64,000 nucleotides of DNA from NCBI GenBank assembly GCA_012845835.1, contig JABAKD010000008.1, positions 8,602,775 to 8,666,774 of the forward strand, in the 5' to 3' direction. The stretch comes from Undaria pinnatifida. Taxonomy: Eukaryota > Sar > Phaeophyceae > Laminariales > Alariaceae. The translations under genes were made by a program, and so were the position numbers. The notes beneath the pieces are model-generated. The model had not been told where the DNA came from. It did not search any database and saw only the letters and a list, made by a program, of their open reading frames with translations. Positions within the stretch are counted from its first letter, which is position 1; each line of letters starts with the position of its first letter. This document shows, one piece after another, positions 44,201 through 56,499 of the stretch.

Positions 44201-47200
44201 GTAATTATGCTGATGTCGCTGTCGTTACTGCTGTCGTTGTTAGTTGTTGTGATCATTATTGCCGTTAATGTTGTCGCCATTGCTGCTGTTGCTGACGCTG
44301 ACGCGGATTCCGTGTGGTCGTCGTCGCGATCCACGTGTAGGACATTCCCACTGCATCCACGCCTTCACGAGACCATGCACCACAACAAGCCCCCGCCGAT
44401 AGCGGCGGTGCCGATGCCGGTGAGGACAAGACAAAGACTGTTGACAAAGACCAAGATCAAGACGGCGGCAGGGATAAGGATAAGGGCGAGAGCGTGGAAT
44501 CTTTGAGCGCCGAGGGCAAGGATGCGGATAACAGGGAGGACGGGAGGAAAGTCTCGAACGCTGCCGCCGCTGCCACCGGCGCGTCGTGGAACATCGGCGA
44601 CCATGTGGTGCTAAAGGCGCAGATGTCGAAGGGGCAGAACGAACTTGGTGGTGTGGCGCGTGTTCTGTCTGTTTTCGACGACGGCACCTACCTCGTCAAG
44701 CTCAGCCTCGGTGAGTGATATCATAACCTCCTTTTCTGTTGGTGCTCTCTCCCGGCGAGATTTTACCTCCGTCGGCGGCGGCTGTGGCGGTGGTGGCCGT
44801 GGCAATGCTAGCGGTGGTGGTGGCGATGGTGATTGTACGATAGCTACGCGTCATTTTGTGTTTTTGTCTGCTACAAACCACACCTCCGACAGCATCAAGC
44901 CGACTGGCTGGTACAGAGAGCAGAGCGTTCGTGCCCCGTTAAAGGACTCAGACCTTGGTAGATTTCAGCCAGCCTTCGATGCAGCCCATCCCTCTTAATC
45001 AGCCCGAACCTCCCACCCCCTCTAAGTCAAGCCCTAACCCCCCCCCTCTTAAGCCACCCCCGTCCCCCTCAAGACAAGGGCCGTATTGTTTACCCATCAC
45101 CCACGTCTGCTTACACGCCACCCCCCACGTCCTCCCCGTGCTTTGTATCGGCTCCGCCTTTTGCAAACAATAACGACCCCACAGGCGGAGCGGCTCCGAA
45201 ACGCGTGTCGAAAGACCTCTTGTCCAGCTATACCCCGCATCCCGTCGCAGCATCCCGGAGTAGGAGGTCCGCGTCAACGAGAACGACCGGCGGTGGCGAC
45301 GGCGCTGAACGAACGCCCACGCCCGACCCTAGCAACGGTCGAATGCCGGGCACTCCCATGTCCCCCTCTTCTTCGTCTTCGTCGTCTTCCTCGCCTTCGC
45401 CTCGCCTCTCTTCGGGCGCGTCCCCTGCCTCGTCCCGTACATCTACCCGAACCCGTGCCCCTACCCGCAAGGCGGCCGGTGGCGACGGTGGCGATACCGC
45501 GACGGCTACACCTACCTCTGCCCGTACCCGCACCCCAACTCCCAAGGCGGCCGGTGTTGACAGCGCCGCTAACGCGACGGCTAAGACTGCCGCCGCTCGG
45601 CTCGGCGACCGCGCAAGGGTACTCTACGACAGGACGGACTGGTACTTGGGTACCGTCGTCGTCCTCCATCGCGGCGGCGCGGTTACCATCCGCTTCGACG
45701 ACGGCAGCGACATCCGTGTCACCCTGAAGGCGGGGGACGCCGAGACGTGCCCTGATCACGAGCTCATCGCGCCGGAGTTATCCGCGGTGGTGGAGGCTAC
45801 GGCGCGGGGGCGGTCGGGGGCGGGGAGGGGGGCATCCCCCTCTCGGTCTCGCGGCGGTGGTGGCGGTGGGGGCGGCGGCTCTAGAAGGCCGGGCAGGGGG
45901 CGGTCCGGTGGGAACGGCGCGCGAGCACTAGGGCCGGGGGGAAGGGTTCTCGAGGCCGGAGAAGGCGTTGTGCTTACGGAGAACCGCGCGAGGGCTCTGC
46001 TGGAGACCGACCCAAATAGGCTGATCGGCCTGGTGTACCAGGAGTGTCACCCGGGTTACGGCGGGTGGTGGAAGACCACGGTGATCGAGATTTCTAGTGA
46101 GCGCATCGGCGATGGTAAGGTAGGAAAGGGCAAAAAGGATGGAGTGGGGGTGGGGGCGGATGTGGAAGCGCTGTGGCCGGTGTCTGTGACTGTCGGGCAG
46201 GCGGCGCGCGAGGAGGATGGGGCGGAGGAAGGAGAAGGGGAGGGGAGCCAGGGAAGCGATAGCAGCAGTGACGGCCCTGAATTCACCTACAAGCGGAAGA
46301 CGAGTGTGCTGCTCTCCCGTTTGCGAGCTTGGGACAAACACCGAGAAGCCTCCTGGCAGGCAGCCGCTGCCCCCGCTATTACGCCAACCCGCTTACCGAG
46401 TGGCAGGACGAAAACGCCCTCGGTTAAAGCGCGTGCCGCGGCCGCCGATGCCGCCATTGATGCTGCCGATGATTCAGACTTCGATTTCGATACCGCTGCA
46501 GTGCCAAAAGCGGGCGCCAAGCCGGCAAAGCGCTCCAACCGGCCTCCCGCGAGCAAACCGCCCCCCGCGAGCGAAGCGGACACAGGTGGGGAGTCGAGGG
46601 GTCGCAAAACTGTGGTGCGGAGCGAGCCTCGTGGGGGTCCAGCGGCGGTAGCAGCAGTGGGGGCGGACGTGACGGGGACGACGGAAGGATGCGGGGGAGC
46701 GAAGGGCGAGGAAAGGCCTATGAAGCAGGTGGTCAAGGTGCGTTCGGCATGCTAAATAGGGACGGGAGGCGAGTTGGGGGGCGGTTGGGGTTGGGACTGA
46801 CGGCCGTAGAGGTATGCGAAGCTCAAGCAAGCCCTACGTGTTGCTTGTCCGCTTATATCACGCGTTGCAGTCTACTTAGATATCACCTACCAGGTACGAT
46901 TACTAGTACTGCCTCTTACGAGCGACCTTTGCTCCGACTCGATCGATTTCGCGGGCGGGGCGACAATAATTATCCTCCTCTCTGACCCCTCCCCCCGCCA
47001 CCCCCGCCCCCTGTGCTGTCTCTGGGATGGCTACACCAGAAAACAAAGTAACTCATTAGCGCTGTCATCTATAGGCAAGGGAGTAGGCACAAGGTACCGA
47101 ACTCCGTCATACGAGCGGTTCTTGGAAGGATGCAGTTCACCCTTCATGCGACTCAAACACCTCACGGCGCTTCGCGCTTGGAGCAAACAATGTCTGCATG

Positions 47201-49432
47201 GTTGGGTTGGTGAAAACCCGACGTGCTCCGTCCCCGCATAGTAGGGATGCGAGGGTCTATGGTCATATGACTACGGCCATGTACAAACTGAGTACCCCCC
47301 CCCCACCCTCTCTCAAACACGCCTGACACCCACGCTTTAACCTACGCCCGCACCCCCACAGGAGTCCTCGCTTGAGGACTCGATCGAACTCCCGGCGGGA
47401 TCAAAAAATGTAGCCGCCCCCCCCCCCCTCCAAACACGCCTGACGCACACGCCACTCTTGTTTTTGCACGCGCGTTTTTGTCACCGCTTGCTTTTGTTAT
47501 CGGTGGCAACAGGCGCCGAGTGTGAAGCGAACCGCCCTTAAACAGAAAAAGAAGGACGCGGAAGAGCGCGAACAGCCAACCTGCCCGATCTGTCGCTGCG
47601 AGTTCTACGCAACCGAGAGCCCAGAGCAGGTCGACGCACACCTGACCTCGTGCAGCCGAAAGGCGGCGGCGGCGGAGGCGGAGGCGGCGGCGGCTACGGC
47701 AGTAGCGACAGCGGAGAGCACGGGTACGACCGTGGTAGCCGGCAGCATGGAGTTGAACAGGAGCAGCAACACGGACATAGACGGCGTTAACATTGGCAAC
47801 GCGAACATGAACAACCTGAGCAATGTGAACAGCGTGGGTATGAATGCGGGAACGGCGACGGCGACAAACAAAGTCACTGCCGCGGCCACCGCCGCTGCTA
47901 CCGGCGCCCCCATGCCGATGGTCTTGTCGAACGCCCTGGTGATCGGCCTAAGGGGAGGGGGGCTCGAGAGCTTGGTTGCAGCGGTGGAGGAGTTGGTGTC
48001 GAGCGGCATGCGGCCGACCGAGGCCCTCTGCGATCGCGCCATGCAGCAGTTGATCAAATCGAGGTGCGTCCAATCGGAACCAAGAACACAGAACCATAAG
48101 AAAGGAAAGGGAGGGGAGTGGGAGGTCGGGAGTCGAGGCGTGGCGCGGCATACACATTTTGTGTTTTTCGTTATTTGCGCTTCGTCGTCTTATTCGTTGT
48201 TTTCGATATGTTTTAATGTTTTCGCCGTTTTCGTTTTTCGTTAAAAGGTAAAACCCCACACTCATATGATATAAACCAGCTGACCGGCAGCTGTCCGCAT
48301 TCCACTTTCCCGCACACGTCGCGACCCTTGGCTGTCTGTCAACTCCCCACCCCCCCCCCTCCCCCACTCCTCCTTTTCCCCCTCCCTCTCCTCCTACACC
48401 CGGACCGTCTCCCTCCTTCGCCCAGTCATGGTGGGTGTGTCCCCGTATCCTGATCACTCAATAATCTCAAAATCGCGAAATGTCGGTCGCGATCGTGCTC
48501 GTGATTCTTATCGCTGTTTCAGGTGCCGCGCTCAAACGGAATACCTCCGGCGGCTGATTTCGCGCTCCCTGTCGGCCTTCCCTCTCTGCTGGAAACCCCT
48601 GAACTGGAGCCGGTTCGAGGAGGCCCTGCAGCACCTGGCCGCGGACGGGGACCCCCTGAACCTTAACGCCTACGCCGCCGCCGTCGGGATTACCCTTGAC
48701 TGTATTGCGGCCCACCGCCGCAGGCACCAGGCCCTGACCCTGGCCGCCGCCACCAACGCTAACTCAAACGCAAACGCCGCCAGAGGGAACTCCCTGCCGC
48801 AGCTGTTCCTTGGAGCTGGGGGTGACGGGGACGGGCGTTCTGCTTTGAAGCGGTGCGCGAAGTGGGCGGCGAAAGCGTGGGCCCGGCGCGGGCTAGCCGC
48901 CGCCGCCGGCGATGTGGGGGAGGCCGAAACCTGCGCTACCATGGCGCGAGCACTGGGGGAAACGCTGGAGTCGTTCCGATTGGCCGGGGGGGGGGGCAGG
49001 GGGCCTGGAGGGGCGCTGGAGTTGGAAGGGTGCCAGCTTGTTGCGGTGGAAGTGGAAACCTGTATTAGCGATGACACCGCGGAGGGTGGGGGTAGGGGTA
49101 AGGCTGTGGGGGGGGAGGGAGCGGCGGCGGCGAGGTGCCGGGCGGGGCTTGTGCGCTCGCTCGCGGGAAGGCCTTTCAGTCGGACGCTTGCGTCGGTGCT
49201 GTTGGAAAACATGTCGAGCGAAAAGGGCGGGGTGGAGGTGGAGCGGTTGAAGTCGCTGCTTCGGCGGCAGGTCGGGGGCGGGGCGGGTGGGGGTGCGAAC
49301 GAAGGGGGCACGGTGACGACGGTGAGCGGTAGCGGTAGCAGCAGGAGGGGTGGCAAGGCCCCGAAGTCGATAAGCGGGAGCGAGGTGCTGCTCGCGGACA
49401 TGGCAAATAGTAGATCAGCCATTAACATATAA
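41287..49432 (+). CDS. large chromatin-type protein with Tudor-like modules and UBZ-type zinc finger
   Basis: Six exons: 41287-42212, 42549-44042, 44341-44710, 45185-46737, 47513-48063 and 48523-49432 (TAA at 49430-49432). Junction phases 0, 0, 1, 0, 2 agree on both sides, with GTGAGA, GTGAGT, GTGAGT, GTGCGT and GTGCGT donors. About 1,933 codons are visible; the first exon begins at an acceptor after a long C/T tract, so the start lies further left and was not found. Most of the protein is Ser/Pro/Ala/Gly-rich and probably disordered, with basic KR-rich patches. Ordered parts are: a segment with YLYPGDSIQLDGFRARD (exon 2); a Tudor-like module WNIGDHVVLK...GGVARV...YLVKLSLGG spanning exons 3-4; a second, LGDRARVLYDRTDWYLGTVV...IRFDDGSDI (exon 4); and a possible third around LIGLVYQECHPGYGGWW. 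A C-x2-C-x15-H-x3-C finger (CPICRCEF...DAHLTSC) in exon 5 fits a UBZ ubiquitin-binding type. The last exon is helical. Inferred role: nuclear scaffold or reader of histone marks and ubiquitin. Confidence 0.8.
44043..44340 (+). other. intron with dense TGTTGTCG-type repeats
   Basis: Intron between the second and third exons of the large gene. 44,090-44,300 is almost wholly GTT/GTC/GTG triplets, so long Val/Leu-rich frames appear in all forward frames. These are artefacts. Confidence 0.75.
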
Positions 49433-50190
49433 CTCCCCCCCCCCCCCCCCCGCCTTTGTACTCGATTTTTAGTTTAGGTGGCCATGAAATGTCGAATGCG
49501 ACATCGTCGAAAGCGCCTAGGAAAAACGTGCAGCAGTACTTCGAGTTATCGCTTTGGCTGTGGGTGTGTCGTGCAGCGTACGTGCGATGCGGTTCGAACA
49601 CATACCCCATCAGCTATAGGTGCTTCGTGTGGCCGAAGTACTCTTCGTTTAGTTTCGAGAAGTTTTGCCTGTGAGGTCCTGAACGGGTTCATATACGAGC
49701 AGTATTATGTCGCACTTGTAGTTGTTGGATAGTAGTAGTAGTAGTAATGGTACTCTTGCTTAGCGGCTTGGCGTTGTGAACTGGACCCCCTCCTCCCGCC
49801 GCCCTCCCTTCCCCTCCCCCCTCCGCCCCCCCTCTCGCCGTGACCGGCGAGGGTGTGCTTGCTTTCTCTCGCGACATGCATGCGCACCGCGCGGCGTTTA
49901 AATGCGTCGAGTTGCGCTCGTTCATTTTTCGGTTTACGTATTTTGTTGCACGCGAGAGAGAGCGCTGCCTTTTTGGAGCGGCGTTGTTTTCAAGCTTTGT
50001 TGCTGTTGGGTTACGGTGCTTCCGTGCTGCTTGGCTCGCCGCTGTTTTTTGTTTTGTTTGGTTTTGTCTGGTCGTTTTTGTTTTGTTCTGCTTGCTTGGT
50101 GGCCCGTGTATAGTATCCTGGCGCCTGGCCCATTGTTACGTAGCCCTGACCGGCCTGTAGATTAAGCGGGGAAGAAAATTGCCCACGGGA
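49433..50190 (+). other. 3' flank of the large gene
   Basis: Begins with a C-run directly after the stop. It contains a (TAG)n stretch (49,729-49,744), a C-rich tract near 49,790-49,840 and T-rich sequence to 50,150. Probably 3' untranslated region. No polyadenylation signal can be singled out. Confidence 0.4.
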
Positions 50191-51244
50191 CATGTTCCAC
50201 CCGTTTATTTTATCGCCGTTGAGGGGGGAGAAAGCTGTTCGCTGGATGCATTGACTCCGTTTACTAAATCTGTGAGTAGGAACGACTTCAGTCACCAACT
50301 AGTTATTAGTCAGACTAATAGTTAGTCGTTTTCTGGAGGTGCCGACTATCCGACTTATTGGGTGTCCATACTCGTAGGAAGGATTGTCAACGCGGTGTGC
50401 GTTTTCTCTCTTTTTTTGGCGGGACCTTCCCTTCGGCCGGGGGGGGAGGGGGGGATGGGGGGCTGGCTCGCTTCGCTTTCCTGACTTGAGTCAAGTCAGC
50501 TGACCATCAACTCGTTTCGTCATCCGACTTGCCGGCAAGAGTCATTTGGTTGTCTAACGGCACCTACCGATTAGTTTTTAGTCGTCAAGAGCTGCCGACT
50601 CACAGCTCTACCATTTACCCCGTTGGAACTGTACCCACGTCCTCCACACGTACAGATCCTGCACAATATCGCATAGAGCTCAGCAGCTATTGGATCTACT
50701 GTAGTGACATATATTATCTACAGTAGATCGTGATCTGTACGAGCTGTGGAAACCGTACCCCCGTTTTTGAGCTCCATATTCTTGGAAATACTGTGTACTG
50801 TGTATTTTCCAGTGGTTTAAGTCTTTGAACGGGGGGAAAAAGAAAGCTGTCCACGAAATGAATTCACCCATGTAGCGTTCGTTGGACAGGGGGGAAAATG
50901 CCGCATTAGCTAATCTAGCCGTTGAGTCGGGAGAAAACTTGTTGATGCGTTCACTCGTTTAGTCGTTGAGCAGAGGGAGTAAGAACGTTGTCCACGGAAT
51001 GCGTTCACCCATGTAATCGTTGGACAGGGGAGGAAATGGCACATTCACTAGTTTAGCGGTTCTGGAGGGAGGAAAATGCAGGGTTTTGTAATGTAGCCGG
51101 TGAGCAGGGGGGAAATGGCGTCGGCGGGACGGGATGCGTTTGACTCGTTCAGCCGACAATTAGAGAGAAAAACAGCCGTTCACGAGATCCGTTCGCTTTC
51201 CCTTGTAACCGCTACGCGCGGAGATAGAGCTGAAACGGCGGGCT

Positions 51245-51350
51245 GCCCGATGGAACCCCTTGCGAGCCCCTTAATATCTCTCCCTGTACTAATTTCAAGT
51301 AAGTTTTCCCCCAAGACGGTGTTTCCAGTTCTTAAGAGCCTTCGCTGTTT
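51245..51350 (+). repeat. dispersed ~100-bp repeat, copy 1 of 3
   Basis: Shares AACCCCTT, CTCTCCCTRTACTAA, TTTSTCCCC and GGTTTCCAGT in order with 56,385-56,480 and 57,205-57,300. Confidence 0.65.
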
Positions 51351-51504
51351 CAGACCAGTGTTCCCGCGCTCGTATCTCTTTTGCCGCTCTTGCCACATAT
51401 CGGGTATCTTACAGGTTTTAGTGTGCGGGCGTCACAATCATATAGGTTTTAGTATACGCATCCAGAGTCGTCCCACGGTATAGGGGGTTTCGCACTCTTT
51501 TTGG

Positions 51505-51800
51505 GCGAAACGTTTCTCAGCATGTTTCTGACCGATCTGACCGGTCTGACCGGTTGAGGTCCTCTCAAGTGTGTTAGCTATCGGGTAGTGTGATAGCTTT
51601 ACGAGAGTATTAGTATTAATAGGACTAACGCATAGACGTATTGGACGGGTTGCGCGAAGGAGTGCCTTCGAAGTCATGTTCCGGGTGATGTTTTTGTGAG
51701 ATATTGGCCTCCTCATCTTCTCAGGAGCTCAGAAAATTCTTAGAATCTGCTGCACCCCGCTGGCGTGGGATGACTCGTCGCAACCCGATTTTTTTTCCGC
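51505..51800. repeat. inverted repeat partner of 55,400-55,745
   Basis: Read on the minus strand it follows the same order as 55,400-55,745: CCCACGC..GGGGTGCAGCAG, GAAAATTCTGAGCTCCTGA, ..., TTGAGGACCTCAA and then (GGTCAGATC)n-type units with CAGAAAC. Identity is moderate. Confidence 0.65.
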
Positions 51801-52636
51801 TTGTAAGTCCGTTTTCTCTTGTTGTGGGCGCTGTTAACTCGATTGCCCCCCACTGTACGTGATGCATTGAACCATTTTAGCCATTCTTGAGCATTGAGCA
51901 GGGAGAAAACCGCTCACGGCATGCGTTAACTCGTTTTTTAGCCGTTGAGCAGGCAGAAAAATGATTGTACACCGGGATGATGCGTTTCACTCATTTAGTT
52001 AGCTCTTGAACGGGGAGATTGCTAAGAAGGGTCTGCTGCTGTCCGGGAGACGGCAGAGGGGATTGGGCGGGGGAGGAGGGGGGGGGGGAATTGACATCTT
52101 GGAGTCGTCGCTGTTGGTGGGATTTAGCGGGTCACTCCGTCTTGTTTTGTTTTGTTTTGTTTGCGAGGTTGTAGGTTATCTATAGGTTAGGTTGCCGCAT
52201 GAAGGGGGACTCCTGGCTAGATGCGGCGGCTTTGGGAGGAGTAAATAGGGAGTTAGGGGTGGGTGGGCCTCGAGGGCTCACGCAAGCATACACCGGCGGG
52301 GGCTCGGTGTTTTGCTTGTTGTTTTTGTTGTGCAGGCCACCATCGCGAGCGGAGCACAAAGCACCTCCTGACTGGCTTGTCATTTTTTTTGTCTTGTTTG
52401 TTTTTCCTGTCGTTTTTTGCACTTTTTTTCATTGTTGGGTCGTTTTGTAGCATGTACCCAGCCAGGTGTTAGGGTTTTACTTTTATTCTGCAATTTTGGC
52501 ACGGTTAGAGCTACTGCTTCGTATGTATAGTGCTGTTTTCTGTTGCCTGTTTTTGTTCCTGTCGGGTGTTTTTTTTTTGTAGGTATTACTTTATGATGAT
52601 ATTAGGTACGAGTAGAGAGGTAAAGTTCTGTCGCGC

Positions 52637-52719
52637 TGTAACATTCCGTGTAGTCGCCTCAATTCATTCCCAGGTATATATATAATGTGGTTCTGGGATC
52701 AATGAGGCCTCCTGCTGTG
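52637..52719 (+). repeat. direct repeat pair, left copy
   Basis: TGTAACATTCCG, then GTATATATAT, GGGATCAA and GAGGCCTC in order, repeated at 53,068-53,142. The 350-bp interval between them is unrelated to the repeat. Confidence 0.65.
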
Positions 52720-53067
52720 ATTAGCCGGAGACTCTCAGCCGAGGTTTACTACCCCCGCGTTGATTCACCGATTACCAACGTGGCACCTCGTCGAAGGAGG
52801 TAGCTACCCCGGTAAAATAATGCTACAATAACACTCACGTCGTGGTCGGCGTACCTCGCGCACAACCAAAGGGCGGGCAGGATGACCTGTTTTTCGGTAA
52901 TCGCTTCCTATCAATTTCCGTCCTGTTGTATTGGGTCGATCACGATGGAAGTGGTCTCATTCCACTCTCTATTGTAGAGTATTTACAGCATGGAGGCTTT
53001 CTCCACTTCCGGGGATACAATTATTGCGTCCCCGCCTTTTGGTTCCGAGATTACTACTGCTGTTTGT

Positions 53068-53142
53068 TGTAACATTCCGTCGTCGCTTTGATTCGCACTG
53101 GTATATATATAGTTTGGGATCAAAAAGAGGCCTCTCTGCTGC
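53068..53142 (+). repeat. direct repeat pair, right copy
   Basis: See the left copy at 52,637. No target duplication or TG...CA ends were found, so a solo-LTR reading is not supported. Confidence 0.65.
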
Positions 53143-53311
53143 GGCATGAAATCACACCCATGCTTGTTGCTCCTTTGATCTGATCTCACTGCCGCCGTAG
53201 CTTAGTGGCCTTTAGTTATCATTCCCGCCCGGGTCATTTCTCATCTTCAGCGTCACTATCCTCAAACTTCTTTCTTGACCTCTTGTAGCTGGTGGCAACG
53301 CTGCATGGTTG

Positions 53312-53577
53312 TCAACAACGATTTGCGCCCCTGCTGTATAATAGTATAACCTCGGATATATTATCTGGCGGCTTTTTTGTGAGCACCATGGTTGGTCTGG
53401 CGGGGTAGCCATTCATGATAATCCCCCCCCCCGCTGCCCTGAGAACTCTCCCCATGAAATCGATACCACGCCGCCTTGTTGCTTCGGCAACGTCCAAAGC
53501 GTTGGATTCGGCGACGGTGGCGCGGTTGATGTAAAAGTGGCTCGCTTTGGACACGGCTCCTGGGATGCGGACGACTT
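53312..53577 (-). CDS. hypothetical open frame of ~88 codons
   Basis: Open from a stop at about 53,578 to TGA at 53312. The residue composition is protein-like (NALDVAEATRRRGIDFMGRV, then GGGIIMNGYPARPTMVLTKK). No family is recognised. A run of nine or so C at 53,425 interrupts the frame context and makes a sequencing or slippage shift possible. Could be an exon or pseudogene fragment. Confidence 0.25.
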
Positions 53578-54422
53578 ATTCGACTTATTTCTTGCTGCCA
53601 CATCATTGTAGAGCTCGGAGCTCTTCGCTTTGTTGCTCGATTGCAGCGAACGTACATGAAGAAGCAGGTCCTATATATTCCCCAGTGTCTACGGAGGTCT
53701 GTCTCTGAAGGAAATGTAAAGCGTCGTTCTACGGTCGTAGCACCCCCCCCCCCCAACTTTTTTTCTTCAACAAAATCACCGGTTTTGAAGCCAGCTCCTG
53801 GTCGTATCTCCTAAAACACGGTGCCCCTTTCCACCCGGACGTCATCGTTCGATTGTCCTTCAAATGCGAACAAGAAAATACACGGAGATATTTTTTCTCG
53901 TATCATCCTTCCTCGTGTCGAGCAGTCATGAAACATTCGGTAAAGAAAATCGCTGTTTTTTGGGGGGGAGGGGGGTATGGTAAAAAATCAGTCCGATATA
54001 TTTCGTCCTCCTTATAATTTGTCTGCGTACTATCCGTCTGACGGCTGGAAGAAACGTAAATTTGGCGCGTCGAGGCCCAATCTCCTACTCTCTCGCCACC
54101 ATTAAAACAGGCTGCCTAAACTTTGGCTCATTATATAATACCAGGTACAGGGTTTAGTATTTTATAAAATTATTCTAAGAACGTCAGCTGTGAGTTGACA
54201 AATAAATTGTGAGTCGATACTTATCTTCGCCAGCTGCGTAATACGCCGGGGTGGCTCGTCTTTAGTATGTTTTTCATCAGTATATGCACACGATCGTCGA
54301 CCCACAAGCACCGTTTTCTCCGATCAAATTTGTGATTTTATCGTGAGAAAATATGAAGCCCCTGACTCTCTAGGAGAGGGTTTTCATATTTTTGGCTAAA
54401 AACGGTAACTAAAAAGCGAGCG

Positions 54423-54722
54423 TCAATTTCTCACGGCCGAAGGCCTTATGACCGGGCCCGCGCGCCCTCTGTACATACTATTCCAAATGACTTGACGATC
54501 ATGCAAGCGAAGAATATCGATAGCTGACAAACACACTTGAGTCTCTCCACCAGCGGCCACCACGTAAACAGAGGTGTCTCCGTTTCTTCCGTCGTTTTTT
54601 TCCCGTTCTTTACGATCAAGGTGAGAGTTCGTCATATTTTTCGGGTCATCGACGAAAATCGAAGAGCAGTGAGTGGGAAGGCTGAACAAAACTCTGCGCG
54701 ACGAGAACTGCCAGTACGGCAT
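54423..54722 (-). CDS. hypothetical open frame of ~99 codons
   Basis: The C-terminal half (GDTSVYVVAAGGETQVCLSA, then IDILRLHDRQVIWNSMYRGR) looks ordered; the N-terminal part is less so. No domain, homologue or splice site is recognised. Surrounding DNA is repeat-rich and AT-rich. Confidence 0.25.
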   Translation of the reverse strand: MPYWQFSSRRVLFSLPTHCSSIFVDDPKNMTNSHLDRKEREKNDGRNGDTSVYVVAAGGETQVCLSAIDILRLHDRQVIWNSMYRGRAGPVIRPSAVRN

Positions 54723-54799
54723 GTACCGGGGGGGAAGAGAAGGGAAAACATCCTTTTGATCACGGCTTGTCCACGAGACCGCTGAGGGTCAAATCTCCC

Positions 54800-55395
54800 A
54801 CAAGACTTCAGTGTAGCTGAAAAGTAAAAGCATTATATCAAGCAATCCCAGAGTGTCATCACGGGGGGGGGGGGAGGGAGGCTACGTGCGCGCGGGGAAA
54901 TTCATTTATATTTCTCCACTGAACATTTCAAGTCGTATCTGACCAGTCTGTTGAAATCACAGCCATGAGCTCATGACCGAACAGGCTTGATCACAAGCTC
55001 GGTTTGACGCACGCGTAAAACTTTGATACAGGGAGAAGTTCCCCAGAAGAGCAGACCCGTCAGGGCACTACGCCAATCGCCTCGAATGTGAATGATTATT
55101 GCAGGCGCGAACGACCTTCCGTAAAAATAGCGAGAAGCTGTGTATTAACAACCAGGTTTAATTCACGAGCACCACATCATAAATGAAACACAGATCTAAT
55201 GTACACCGCAGCTTGCAAAGTTGAGTTTTAACCATTCAATCGGTCGTACTCACAGCTGACGTTTTCAATTTTGTTGTAAAATACCTGGTACATATTTTTA
55301 GCTTTTTTGTTTTCGGTTTTTTGCCTTCATCGCAGAATGCACAAAGACCAAAGACCGCAACAACACCAACAGGCACGGAAAAGTACAAAAAAAAA
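54800..55395. other. AT-rich spacer, no gene recognised
   Basis: A G-run at 54,864-54,876 and one TACCTGGTA (55,282). Otherwise nothing. Confidence 0.4.
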
Positions 55396-55399
55396 TATT

Positions 55400-55745
55400 A
55401 TTAGTCAGTCCCACGCTAGGGGGGTGCAGCAGAAGATTTAAAGAAAATTCTGAGCTCCTGACACGAGTGGGAACTCAACGTCCCACGGGGTCCCGTAACA
55501 CGACCAACAGAAGAGGACGTTCACTCGTTCTCGCAAACCCACCAATAGCAAGTCTTTCATGCGCTATCATCATACATACTGCTGCTGTAGTCCTAAAACA
55601 AATACTATGCTCGGAAACGTCATCATACTAACAATATCGTACTAACCGATACCGCCACATTTGAGGACCTCAAAACCGCGGTCAGATCGGTCAGATCGGT
55701 CAGGTCGGTCAGAAACGTGTTGAGAAACATTGTTGAGAAACGCTT
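55400..55745. repeat. inverted repeat partner of 51,505-51,800
   Basis: It ends in a short tandem run of GGTCAGATC/GGTCAGGTC units (55,678-55,712) followed by CAGAAACGTGTTGAGAAAC. The matching run in opposite orientation is at 51,525-51,556. Confidence 0.65.
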
Positions 55746-56384
55746 GGCCCCAAAAGTACCAACCTCTACCGTGGGACATGCCTAAAAAAAAAAACGACAC
55801 TGGTGCTTTGCCACGGCCCATCTCTAGTACATACTACCAGGTACCTGGCACACCTGGTACCAAAGACAGTAGAAATCCCTCTATAGTGCCGGTTGCCCAC
55901 TATGGTGCCTGTGGATCGCTTGGGGCACATATGGGGAACAACCAGTAGTGGCAGCACGTGCGGAGTAGTGCCGGTTGCCGCTATATTGCCGGTATTTCCG
56001 ACACTGCAGCGGCAACCGGTGCTATAGAAAAAGGACCCCTACTTCTGTACCTGGTACTGCAGCAGTGCAAGTACAGGTAGTAAAACTCCCTCGCACGAGG
56101 AAAGTATTTTCCCCGCTCCGAGATTATTCTGTCAATCAGGAATCATCGCCGTCTCTCAAAAATCGACCAATCAACATAGATAGGAAAGCTGAACAACTGC
56201 GGGCAGGCAATGCCCTACGGCCGTTTTTACTATTCATATTTTGCACTAATATTGTCAATACCTATGCCGACTCCACCGCCGCTACAGCTGCTGGCTGTTG
56301 CTCCGCTGCTCGCTACGCGAGAAGGCACACGACACGGCAGTGGGCACCCCGATTTACGAGCACCCGATATAAGAGCATTCGGGA

Positions 56385-56480
56385 CTTAACCCCTTCAGAA
56401 CCCCCGAAAACTCTCCCTATACTAACTCCTAGTAGTACTCTGTCCCCGAAAATGGGTTTCCAGTCGTACAGAGGCGAAGA
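56385..56480 (+). repeat. dispersed ~100-bp repeat, copy 2 of 3
   Basis: AACCCCTTCAGAACCCCCGA, CTCTCCCTATACTAA, CTGTCCCCGAAAATGGGTTT and CCAGT in the same order as the copies at 51,245 and 57,205. Confidence 0.65.
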
Positions 56481-56499
56481 ACGGTTATAATCGGCATGT

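Larger units (their letters stand above)
50205..52025 (+). repeat. interrupted array of degenerate ~45-55-bp units
   Basis: Units resemble CGTTGAGCAGGGGGGAAAA, then TTCACGGNATGCGTTCACTC, then GTTTAGC. Best-preserved copies run from about 50,826 to 51,150 and recur at 50,215 and 51,885-52,020. The region in between holds other repeats. No coding potential. Confidence 0.7.

Noticed and set aside
52637-53142. Direct repeats as the LTRs of a small element
   Set aside because: No TG/CA ends, primer site, polypurine tract or target duplication.
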